Below, piece after piece: positions 14,454-21,016 of a DNA stretch of 21,016 nucleotides. Below the pieces are notes generated by a model. The model ran no database searches. It saw only the letters and a list, made by a program, of their open reading frames with translations, and was not told the origin of the DNA. Each line of letters opens with the position of its first letter. Position 1 is the stretch's first letter. This DNA is from Desulfobacteraceae bacterium (GTDB taxonomy: Bacteria > Desulfobacterota > Syntrophobacteria > BM002). The translations under genes were made by a program, and so were the position numbers. The stretch spans positions 1 through 21,016 of the forward strand of contig PPDG01000394.1 in NCBI GenBank assembly GCA_002899795.1. Direction: 5' to 3'.

Positions 14454-16100
14454 CTATTTGGGTGGGCGCAGGTGACGGCGCAATAGCTTACCTGTGGGGG
14501 TGCGTGGCAGTGATTCCATAAACTCTATGGCCCTGGGCAGCTTGTAGATGGCAATGTGCTCCTTCAAGAACCCTTTCAGTTCTTCAAAGAACTCTTCACT
14601 ACCCTCTTGGCCCTCTTTCATCACCACAAAAGCCTTGGTGATCGCGCCCTTGTCTGGATCGGGAATACCGACCACACCCGCTTCAGCCACCGCCGGGTGC
14701 TTCTCGATGGCCTCTTCCACCTCAGCAGGACCGATGCGGTAGCCGGAACTCTTGATCATGTCGTCTTCGCGGGATACGAAGCAGATGTTGCCATCTTCCT
14801 TCATAAAAACGGCGTCTCCCATCTGATTCCAGCCACCGACCACGCCCTTCTTTTGCGACTTGAGCAGACGTTCGTCGTCTATATACGGCTTCCAGTAAAG
14901 GGTCCCTGAGGCGCCTTTGAGAATCATGCTGCCGACCTCGTTGGGCTTGCAGTCATTACCCGACTCATCAATGACCCGCACCTTGACGCCGGGCAACGGT
15001 TTGCCGATGGAATCTACAACCGGCTCCGGATTCATGGTGTTGGAAGTGACGAGATGGAGCATCTCGGTGCCGCCGAGGCCCTCCCAGATGGGCTTGCCGG
15101 TAAGTTCCTGCCACCCCTTTAGGGTTTCAGCACCCAGGGCATCACCACCAGAGGTGTAGAGACGCACTGAGCTGGTGTCGTATTTTTTGAAAGCGGGGAA
15201 CTTCATCAGAGCTCGGTAGCCCGTGGGGAGGCCGGTGAGGATGGTGATCTTGTGCTTCTGGATGAGATCCAACATGTCAGGCGGGGTGAACTTGGGAATG
15301 AGGGAGATGGCTGCCCCTCCTTCAAAAGGAATCAGGGTGAAGGTGCCGAATCCGGCGGCAAATGACACCGGGGCGGCTCCACCCAAAACGTCACCTGGTT
15401 GCATCTTGTAGACGTACTGATTGACGATTTTTGATTCAATGATCGCTGGTCGGACAAAGTGGATGCAGCCTTTGGGCATGCCGGTGGTGCCGGAAGTGTA
15501 GAGCATAAGCCCGATGTCATTAGCCTTGAGCATGGTGGCCTCGAGCTCGGGAGAACCTGCTTCCAGCATCTCCTCAAAGACCATGTTTCCTGCAGCCTTG
15601 ACTTCGGCAGGGTCGCCGCCGATGACAATCACCTTGGTGCCATGCTCGAAGTTGGGCTTGGCCGTCTCAACCGGGGGCATAATCGGGGCGTTTACTATAA
15701 AGAGCGTCATCTCGGCATCGTTGGCCACGAAGGCAACCTCTTCTCCGGACCACAGGGGTGAGGTGGGCACGGGGATGGCGCCGATTTTTTCAATGGCAAA
15801 AATGGCGACAATCGCCTGGGGGGAGTTGACCAAACGGATGCCAACGCGGTCTTGAGGCTCCACGCCGATATCTTTCAAGGCGTTGCCGAATTTGTTCACC
15901 TGTTGCTGGAGTTGCGCAAAGGTGATGGTTTTGTCCATGAACTTGATGGCAGGATTATCACCTCTGCCTTCTCGAACATGACGGTCCAGGAAGAAATCAG
16001 CGAGATTCAGTTCCGAGGGAGTGTCGGCAAACTCTTCCGGAACGAGATACTCAGGCCACATGTCTTTTGGTGGTAAGTAATTTTCAGGTATTTTCCCCAT
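14454..16100 (-). CDS. AMP-forming acyl/aryl-CoA ligase (benzoate/2-aminobenzoate-CoA ligase-like)
   Basis: 548 residues, ANL superfamily; activates a carboxylic acid with ATP to acyl-AMP and then acyl-CoA in the cytoplasm. Motifs: phosphate loop YTSGTTGMPKG (201-211), GGTEM (343-347), WNQMGD with Asp429, hinge and A8 region SREDDMIKSSGYRIGPAEVE (443-462), and the A10 lysine TPTGK (Lys538). The N-terminal LNLADFFLDRHVREGRGDNPA stretch resembles the benzoate/2-aminobenzoate-CoA ligase branch more than the acetate or long-chain branches, but the exact acid is undecided. The ATG at 16100 has GGAGG eight bases upstream. It is followed by a strong terminator and then the liv operon, so it may activate what the transporter imports. 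Confidence 0.9.
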   Translation of the reverse strand: MGKIPENYLPPKDMWPEYLVPEEFADTPSELNLADFFLDRHVREGRGDNPAIKFMDKTITFAQLQQQVNKFGNALKDIGVEPQDRVGIRLVNSPQAIVAIFAIEKIGAIPVPTSPLWSGEEVAFVANDAEMTLFIVNAPIMPPVETAKPNFEHGTKVIVIGGDPAEVKAAGNMVFEEMLEAGSPELEATMLKANDIGLMLYTSGTTGMPKGCIHFVRPAIIESKIVNQYVYKMQPGDVLGGAAPVSFAAGFGTFTLIPFEGGAAISLIPKFTPPDMLDLIQKHKITILTGLPTGYRALMKFPAFKKYDTSSVRLYTSGGDALGAETLKGWQELTGKPIWEGLGGTEMLHLVTSNTMNPEPVVDSIGKPLPGVKVRVIDESGNDCKPNEVGSMILKGASGTLYWKPYIDDERLLKSQKKGVVGGWNQMGDAVFMKEDGNICFVSREDDMIKSSGYRIGPAEVEEAIEKHPAVAEAGVVGIPDPDKGAITKAFVVMKEGQEGSEEFFEELKGFLKEHIAIYKLPRAIEFMESLPRTPTGKLLRRHLRPPK

Positions 16101-16443
16101 AGTATAAACCTCCGTTAACTAGTAGTTCTCATTTCAACAATCAGGCTCATGCCCCTGCAAAAAACCCAGAGGCTATGACCATTGACGTTGCGTTACTGTC
16201 CAATTTTGCCCTTATGCCACCAATGCGAGCGCTCCAGCAAATGCCTCGGGCGGCACAGTGAAGCCTCACCTCCTTTCCAATTTAATTGCTGGGTCAATTT
16301 CGCCTATGCAGCCGTCTACCCTTGGAGGGCAGTTATCTGTGGGCAATCACCCAGTGACAGAGAGAGCGATATAGTAGCCAATACCCAAAGCAACAGGAAG
16401 GCAGGAAATCCATAGAACTCAAGATGTTGCGAGGCCATCTGTC
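16101..16443. other. Intergenic region between CBS gene and CoA ligase
   Basis: 343 bp. It contains the ligase Shine-Dalgarno at its left end and a short minus-strand open frame (16438-16316, 40 codons, hydrophobic centre) starting five bases after the CBS gene stop. I see no clear terminator, repeat or consensus promoter in the remainder. The ligase promoter is presumably here. Confidence 0.5.
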
Positions 16444-17049
16444 CTAAGGATTGAAGGAGACGACCTCATATCCCTGTTCTTCCAGAGCCTGACGCAGCGG
16501 CTCAGTGTCACATTTTTCGATACGAAAAGAGTAAATTCTTTCAGGGGACTCTTGACTCAAGATGCCAACACTAATGATCTCGCCATCGTGCTCCCGAATG
16601 ATTCGAGACACCTCTGGAAAGGCATCTCGAGAGTCGCCGAGTCGAACATCAAGGCGCGAACTAGATCCCAGCACGCCCATTATGTCTACGAAAGCCTCCA
16701 GAATGTCCACGACTGTGATGATGCCCACCAGTTTGCCATCCTCGAGGACCGGCATGCCGCCAATTTTGTGTTTGCTAATGAGAAGCGCTGCCTGTTCAAG
16801 AACATCAGTGGACGAGACGGTAATAGGGTCAGCGATCATGACATCGCCCACCGTTAACTCTTCGATCATCGAGGCTATGAATACTCCACGGAGTTCAGTG
16901 TCGCTCACCCAACCCACCAAGCGCTCTTGTCCGTCAACAACTGCTAGGTGGCGGATGGAATGCGTTTTCATGAGTTCAATGGCCTCTTGAATTGAGGCCT
17001 CAGGTGAAATAGCGATAGGATCTCTGGACATCCGTCGGGCTACGAGCAT
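16444..17049 (-). CDS. CBS-pair protein with C-terminal ACT-like domain (AcuB-like)
   Basis: 201 residues. Two CBS domains: about 7-58 (MSRDPIAISPEASIQEAIELM ... RHLAVVDG ... LVGWVSD) and about 70-120 (VGDVMIADPITVSSTDVLEQAALLI ... GGMPVLEDGKLVGIITVVDIL). A C-terminal region of about 75 residues (HDGEIISVGI ... YSFRIEKCDTEPLRQALEEQGYEVV) has the pattern of an ACT domain. This architecture is that of AcuB-type sensors that bind adenine nucleotides or related ligands. It lies upstream of the acyl-CoA ligase, so control of CoA-ligase-linked metabolism is a reasonable but unproved guess. The ATG at 17049 has GAGG ten bases upstream. A minus-strand promoter lies about 225 bp upstream. Confidence 0.88.
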   Translation of the reverse strand: MLVARRMSRDPIAISPEASIQEAIELMKTHSIRHLAVVDGQERLVGWVSDTELRGVFIASMIEELTVGDVMIADPITVSSTDVLEQAALLISKHKIGGMPVLEDGKLVGIITVVDILEAFVDIMGVLGSSSRLDVRLGDSRDAFPEVSRIIREHDGEIISVGILSQESPERIYSFRIEKCDTEPLRQALEEQGYEVVSFNP

Positions 17050-17273
17050 GAAGAATCAACCTCACCGTTCGGGGTCCTTACCACCCAGGAAGGATGCCAA
17101 ACCGTTTGTTCCAATGCCCAACTCTACGGGCTCGATACCCGGAGACCGGGGCGTAGTGAAATGATGATATGAACTTGGGAATTCGGCAGGAAAGACCAGG
17201 GTCGCAACCAGTATTTCATTGCGTCTCGACCCCATTTGTGATTCCTTTAGATTTCCTGTACGAGTTTGAAATT

Positions 17274-17302
17274 ACTATAGGATGACTCAAAACAAATTGC
17301 AA
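17274..17302 (-). promoter_or_regulatory. Candidate sigma70-type promoter for the CBS gene
   Basis: On the minus strand TTGCAA (17302-17297) and TATAGT (17279-17274) are separated by 17 bases. It would leave a leader of about 215 bases before the CBS start. The word around the -10 (CCTATAGTAATTTC) recurs exactly upstream of the amidoligase gene at 5319-5306. Confidence 0.45.
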
Positions 17303-17347
17303 GAGAAAAAAGGTGCATGCTCCCAGCAGGGTGGTATCTACGCTTTC

Positions 17348-17375
17348 TTGACATTTGACTTTCGCTTGCTATACT
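17348..17375 (+). promoter_or_regulatory. Sigma70-type promoter for pyrG-kdsA-kdsC
   Basis: TTGACA (17348-17353) is a perfect -35. TATACT (17370-17375) is a near-perfect -10, with a 16-base spacer. Transcription would begin near 17382, about 55 bases before the pyrG start. It lies back to back with the candidate CBS promoter. The rest of 17050-17347 shows nothing else recognisable. Confidence 0.75.
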
Positions 17376-17437
17376 GAGCCCGGCTTCACGGCCCATTTCT
17401 ATATTTCTGGCTTTCCCAAAAGGTAGGAGATAACAGA

Positions 17438-19087
17438 TTGAGTAATTGCAAATTCATCTTTGTCACTGGGGGGGTGCTCTCTTCTCTGGGCAAGGGATTA
17501 GCATCTGCGGCGATTGGTGCTCTTCTGGAAACCCGGGGTTTGAGGGTTACCCTGCAGAAGTTGGATCCATACATTAATGTGGATCCAGGGACGATGAACC
17601 CCTTCCAACACGGCGAAGTGTATGTGACTGACGATGGGGCTGAGACTGATTTGGATCTTGGGCACTACGAGCGCTACACTTCTGCCAGAATGGGCAGACG
17701 GAACAACTTCACCTCCGGCAGTATTTACAATTCCGTAATCACAAAAGAGCGGAGGGGAGATTACTTGGGTGGAACTGTTCAGGTGGTGCCCCACATTACT
17801 GATGAGATTAAGAAGTGTATTCTCGAGGTCACCAATGGTGTGGATGTGGCCATTATAGAGATAGGTGGCACAGTGGGTGACATCGAGGGACTGCCGTTCC
17901 TCGAGGCAATCCGGCAGTTTAGATCAGACGTGGGCAAAGAAAATGTCGTCTACATACACCTGACGTTGGTTCCTTACATCCGAGCGGCCGGAGAGGTGAA
18001 AACCAAACCAACCCAGCATAGTGTGAAAGAGCTGCGTAGCATCGGCATTCAGCCGGATATTTTGTTGTGTCGCACTGAAATGCCCCTCAGCAAAGAGATT
18101 AAGGCCAAAATCGCCCACTTCTGCAATGTGGAGCCTGAGGCGGTAATCACAGCCCAGGATGTGGAGAGTATCTACGAAGTGCCCCTGAGATTTCATCAGG
18201 AAGGGTTAGATGACAAAATTATACAGTTCCTTAATATTTGGACCGGGGCGCCACGGCTGGAACAGTGGGAAAAACTGGTTGAGCGCCTGAAAAATCCAAG
18301 GCACGAAGTTACCATTGGCATTGTTGGTAAATACATTGATTTGCGAGAGTCCTACAAAAGTCTGAACGAGGCCTTGGTCCACGGTGGTGTTGCCAATGAT
18401 TGTCGGGTCAATCTTTCCTTTATAGATTCTGAGGAGGTTGAGACGGAAGGGGGCGAGGCCCTGCTAGAGGGTGCAGACGGCATTCTGGTGCCGGGTGGTT
18501 TCGGTGCCCGTGGGTTTACCGGCAAAATCAAGTCAATCAAATACGCCAGGGAAAACCGGGTGCCCTTTTTTGGCATTTGTCTTGGTATGCAGATGGCCGT
18601 GGTGGAATTCGCCCGTAATGTAGCTGGAATCAAAGAGGCCCACAGCATGGAATATGACCCGAACACCAAGGGTCCGGTTATCTACCTCATGCGTGAGTGG
18701 TATGATTACCAGACAAAGACCGTGCAGCGACGTGACGAAGATACCGATCTGGGTGGCACCATGCGGTTGGGAGAGTATCCCTGCATCTTGCAGAAGAACT
18801 CAAATGCCCATGCTGCCTATGGAAACGGTGAAATTTACGAACGCCACCGGCACCGCTACGAGTTCAACAACGAATACCGCGAGATACTCGGGAGCAAAGG
18901 GCTAGTGTTCACCGGGCAGTCTCCTGATAAACAACTGGTGGAAATCATCGAAATAGAGGACCATCCCTGGTTTCTCGGCTGTCAGTTTCACCCCGAATTC
19001 AAATCCCAACCAATGGATCCCCACCCCCTCTTTCGAGATTTCATCAAAAGCTCACTGGAACACTCTATCCAGAGAGACAAATCCTAA
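17438..19087 (+). CDS. pyrG: CTP synthase
   Basis: 549 residues, the usual length. Converts UTP to CTP using ATP and glutamine. The N-terminal amidoligase domain (1-about 267) begins KFIFVTGGVLSSLGKG and carries EIGGTVGDIEG (141-151). The C-terminal class I glutaminase domain has PGGFGARG (352-359), the nucleophile Cys381 in GICLGMQ, and His518/Glu520 in FHPEF. All catalytic residues are present. The start is a TTG at 17438 with GGAG eight bases upstream; no ATG is available. Its TAA stop coincides with the left flank of a MITE-like element, so the MITE lies between pyrG and kdsA in what is otherwise a compact operon supplying CTP and Kdo for lipopolysaccharide. Confidence 0.97.
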   Translation: MSNCKFIFVTGGVLSSLGKGLASAAIGALLETRGLRVTLQKLDPYINVDPGTMNPFQHGEVYVTDDGAETDLDLGHYERYTSARMGRRNNFTSGSIYNSVITKERRGDYLGGTVQVVPHITDEIKKCILEVTNGVDVAIIEIGGTVGDIEGLPFLEAIRQFRSDVGKENVVYIHLTLVPYIRAAGEVKTKPTQHSVKELRSIGIQPDILLCRTEMPLSKEIKAKIAHFCNVEPEAVITAQDVESIYEVPLRFHQEGLDDKIIQFLNIWTGAPRLEQWEKLVERLKNPRHEVTIGIVGKYIDLRESYKSLNEALVHGGVANDCRVNLSFIDSEEVETEGGEALLEGADGILVPGGFGARGFTGKIKSIKYARENRVPFFGICLGMQMAVVEFARNVAGIKEAHSMEYDPNTKGPVIYLMREWYDYQTKTVQRRDEDTDLGGTMRLGEYPCILQKNSNAHAAYGNGEIYERHRHRYEFNNEYREILGSKGLVFTGQSPDKQLVEIIEIEDHPWFLGCQFHPEFKSQPMDPHPLFRDFIKSSLEHSIQRDKS

Positions 19088-19315
19088 CCCGGATATTTCA
19101 TGAATTACTTGCTGCGACCACGGATATGGCCATCCTTCCTGGCGTCCTCGGGTGTCGACCCCTGCGACGTACCGTTCAGGTACGCCTCGGAACCAACACC
19201 CTGCGGTTGCCAGGTGGCACACCCATCCTCTTCGCGCTCGCTGCGCTCCGCTCAGTCCCGCAAGCGGGTTCCCAGTTTCGTGGTCTCGCGACAGCAATTC
19301 ATGAAATATCCGGGC
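19088..19315 (+). mobile_element. MITE-like element, copy D (228 bp), between pyrG and kdsA
   Basis: The same element as 14040-14219 (that copy reads on the minus strand), with termini CCCGGATATTTCATGAAT and ATTCATGAAATATCCGGGC and flanking TAA (19085-19087, 19316-19318). It carries about 49 extra bases (about 19220-19270) including CGCGCTCGCTGCGCTCC and CCCGCAAGCGGG. There is no transposase. An ATG at 19126 opens a frame through the element into kdsA without a stop; this is taken as chance. Confidence 0.85.
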
Positions 19316-19356
19316 TAAACTCTCAAGCCGCCGCTGGCGAGCCAGAAAGGCTACTG

Positions 19357-20199
19357 ATGCGATCCGTTGCTCTGGACCAATTTATTATTGGCGATGGTCG
19401 GCTTTTCTTCATAGCTGGACCGTGTGTGATCGAAAGTCCTGAAGCCACCATGGCCGTGGCTGCAGATCTCAGCAAGCTGGCTGACAAATGGGATCTCCCT
19501 CTGATATTCAAGAGTTCCTACGATAAGGCAAACCGTACCTCGCACTCTTCTTTCCGGGGGCCCGGACTGGAAGAGGGGTTGGAAATTCTTGCCACTGTTC
19601 GGCGCCAATTCAATCTACCCGTTCTCTCCGACGTTCACTCAGTTGCAGAAGTGGAAAGGGCGGCTGAGGTGCTTGATGTTATTCAAATCCCAGCATTTCT
19701 CTGTCGCCAGACTGACCTGGTGATGGCCGCGGCAGAAACGGGCAAGCCCGTCAATTTAAAAAAAGGCCAGTTTCTGGCTCCCTGGGACATGGCTAACGTC
19801 GTGGCCAAGGTTCACGCCACAGGCAACCAACAGATTTTGCTCACTGAGAGGGGCACTACCTTTGGCTACAATAACTTGGTAGTGGATATGCGCTCTCTTC
19901 ACCTCATGAGGCAGCATGGCCTGATTGTTTTTGATGCCACCCACAGCGTTCAGCTTCCTGGAGGGTCCGGAGACCGTTCTGGGGGTGATCGTCGATTTGT
20001 GGGCCCACTGGCCCGGGCAGCCGTGGCCGCCGGGGTGGACGGGGTATTTTTGGAGGTGCATCACAATCCGGAGCAGGCACGCTGTGACGGTCCCAACTCT
20101 ATCCCCATAGCTGAAATGGACGATCTTGTAGAGATCCTGCTGAAAATCCATGCCACTGTACAGCCTTTCGTCGGCGAGAGCGAGGAAAGGGTGCTGTGA
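19357..20199 (+). CDS. kdsA: KdsA, 3-deoxy-D-manno-octulosonate-8-phosphate synthase (metal-dependent type)
   Basis: 280 residues from the ATG at 19357, the normal family length, with AAGG six bases upstream. Condenses phosphoenolpyruvate with arabinose-5-phosphate to Kdo-8-phosphate for lipopolysaccharide. Motifs: IAGPCVIES (19-27), FKSSYDKANR, IQIPAFLCRQTDL, KKGQFLAPWDM, TERGTTFGYNNLVVDMR, FDATHSVQ, EVHHNP and CDGPN. Cys23 in IAGPC, where the E. coli metal-free enzyme has Asn, together with the His, Glu and Asp in the last motifs marks the metal-dependent class. The frame stays open upstream to 19126, but those 77 codons are MITE sequence and are excluded. Its TGA overlaps the kdsC start (GTGA). 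Confidence 0.96.
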   Translation: MRSVALDQFIIGDGRLFFIAGPCVIESPEATMAVAADLSKLADKWDLPLIFKSSYDKANRTSHSSFRGPGLEEGLEILATVRRQFNLPVLSDVHSVAEVERAAEVLDVIQIPAFLCRQTDLVMAAAETGKPVNLKKGQFLAPWDMANVVAKVHATGNQQILLTERGTTFGYNNLVVDMRSLHLMRQHGLIVFDATHSVQLPGGSGDRSGGDRRFVGPLARAAVAAGVDGVFLEVHHNPEQARCDGPNSIPIAEMDDLVEILLKIHATVQPFVGESEERVL

Positions 20200-20750
20200 A
20201 GTATCACCGGAGCGAGGCAGAAGTCAAAGAAAGGGCAGCTCGGATTAGACTGCTGATCCTTGATGTGGACGGAGTGCTTACCGACGGCGGCCTCATCTTG
20301 CACGCTGACGGCCAAGAAAGCAAAGTGTTCCACGTCCACGACGGCCACGGCATTCGGTTGGTACAACGGGCGGGAATTGAGGTGGCTTTGCTCACAGGTA
20401 GAAGTTCGCAGGTGGTAGCCGATCGCGCCAAAAACTTAGGGATCGAGTTGGTGGTTCAAGGAAGCAGGAACAAGCTGATTGACTATGAGAAGATGCTGCA
20501 ACAGAGAAGGCTTGATGACCAAAATGTTGCCTACGTTGCTGATGATCTCGTGGACGTTCCGGTTCTGAGGCGAGCGGGCTTGGCGGTAGCGGTGGCTGAC
20601 GCTACCGCCCACATCCGCGATTATTGTCACGCTTGTACCATTAGTAAAGGCGGTAAAGGGGCAGTGCGTGAAGTGTGCGACTTTTTGCTCCAGGCCCAGG
20701 GAAAGTGGGAGGAAGTTACTGCGCCATACTTTGGTGATAGTGGTGGGTAG
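20196..20750 (+). CDS. kdsC: KdsC, 3-deoxy-D-manno-octulosonate-8-phosphate phosphatase
   Basis: 184 residues, small HAD-family phosphatase of the C0 type; removes phosphate from Kdo-8-phosphate, the step after KdsA. Motif I DVDGVLTDG (Asp23 nucleophile, Asp25), motif II LLTGRSS (Thr67), motif III Lys93 in GSRNK, and motif IV ADDLVDVP (Asp116, Asp117), where Ala115 replaces the more common Gly. The C-terminal KGGKGAVREVCDFLL is typical. The start is a GTG at 20196 overlapping the kdsA stop by four bases, indicating translational coupling. Confidence 0.95.
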   Translation: MKYHRSEAEVKERAARIRLLILDVDGVLTDGGLILHADGQESKVFHVHDGHGIRLVQRAGIEVALLTGRSSQVVADRAKNLGIELVVQGSRNKLIDYEKMLQQRRLDDQNVAYVADDLVDVPVLRRAGLAVAVADATAHIRDYCHACTISKGGKGAVREVCDFLLQAQGKWEEVTAPYFGDSGG

Positions 20751-21016
20751 GAAACAGAGTTTGAGCTCGGGAACTCTGCAAGAGGAAACAAAGATCTCAA
20801 AGAATTGGAAAATTGGGTAATTTAGGGATTATAATAGATTCAAAGTAGCAAACCTGGTCCTCAGGGCCAGTCCACGATCCCGCATTGCGGGGGTCACAGT
20901 TCAATGGCTTTGTCGGTAAAGATTGCGAGCTGTTTTGGAGTATTGGAGTGTTGGAAAAAGCGAAAGCCCGAATTTCAACTTGAATGAGTCCTTTCATTAC
21001 TCCATTACTCCACCAC
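20751..21016. repeat. Repeat-rich intergenic tail after kdsC
   Basis: No gene is visible. It contains a GAATTGGAAAATTGGG-type low-complexity run (20798-20830) with a TATAAT (about 20830-20835), two small hairpins (CTGGTCC/GGGCCAG near 20854-20871; CCCGCATTGCGGG near 20879-20891), and iterations GGAGTATTGGAGTGTTGG (20937-20954) with an inverted counterpart CCATTACTCCATTACTCC near the window end. In related genomes an lptC-like gene often follows kdsC, but none starts here. Confidence 0.5.

Noticed and set aside
19126..19356. N-terminal extension of kdsA by 77 codons
   Set aside because: The codons lie in a MITE-like repeat that also occurs upstream of livJ, and KdsA homologues begin near residue 78 of this frame.
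1..21016. CRISPR array, tRNA or rRNA genes
   Set aside because: No regularly spaced identical repeats with unique spacers and no recognisable tRNA or rRNA sequence were seen; the repeat arrays at 7405 and 9996 are irregular hairpin modules.

Overview
The window looks like a chromosomal segment of a Gram-negative, probably anaerobic bacterium, most likely a Desulfobacterota (former Deltaproteobacteria) member. The reasons are the pyrG-kdsA-kdsC order (CTP supply plus Kdo synthesis for lipopolysaccharide), a metal-type KdsA, an NDP-forming acyl-CoA synthetase beside an AMP-forming aryl/acyl-CoA ligase and a Liv-type ABC transporter, and intergenic regions full of short palindromic repeats. The taxon is inferred; there is no rRNA gene to confirm it.

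Layout. Bases 1-1229 (+) carry the 3' end of purL and a complete purQ. A palindromic repeat pair follows, then a cysteine-rich double [4Fe-4S] protein (1486-2331, +). From 17049 down to 2518 all genes lie on the minus strand. In transcription order they are: a CBS-CBS-ACT (AcuB-like) protein; an AMP-forming acyl/aryl-CoA ligase with its own terminator; a five-gene branched-chain-amino-acid-type ABC transporter (livJHMGF); a TatD-family hydrolase; a FlK-like hotdog thioesterase; an ADP-forming acyl-CoA synthetase; a peptide-type amidoligase; and two tandem class II glutamine amidotransferases. From 17438 onward (+) lies pyrG-kdsA-kdsC, transcribed from a good sigma70-type promoter.

How it fits together. 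The ligase, Liv transporter, thioesterase and NDP-forming synthetase suggest uptake, CoA activation, proofreading and energy-conserving release of an organic acid (aromatic, branched-chain or short-chain; not decidable here). The amidoligase plus two glutamine amidotransferases form a separate putative amide-bond or peptide-modification module. One amidotransferase keeps its N-terminal Cys but has lost the glutamine-binding Arg and the oxyanion Asn, so it looks like a pseudo-enzyme partner.

The most distinctive non-coding content is repeats. There are two near-identical MITE-like elements (180 and 228 bp) with 19-bp terminal inverted repeats and flanking TAA. Each sits just upstream of livJ or kdsA in the same orientation relative to that gene; one sits exactly at the pyrG stop codon and opens an in-frame extension into kdsA. 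There are also two copies of a modular array in which small GC hairpins are separated by GTCATT/AATGAC words, one of which supplies the livG stop codon. The transporter itself is odd: substitutions in the LivF Walker B and the LivG signature fall in the same composite ATP site.
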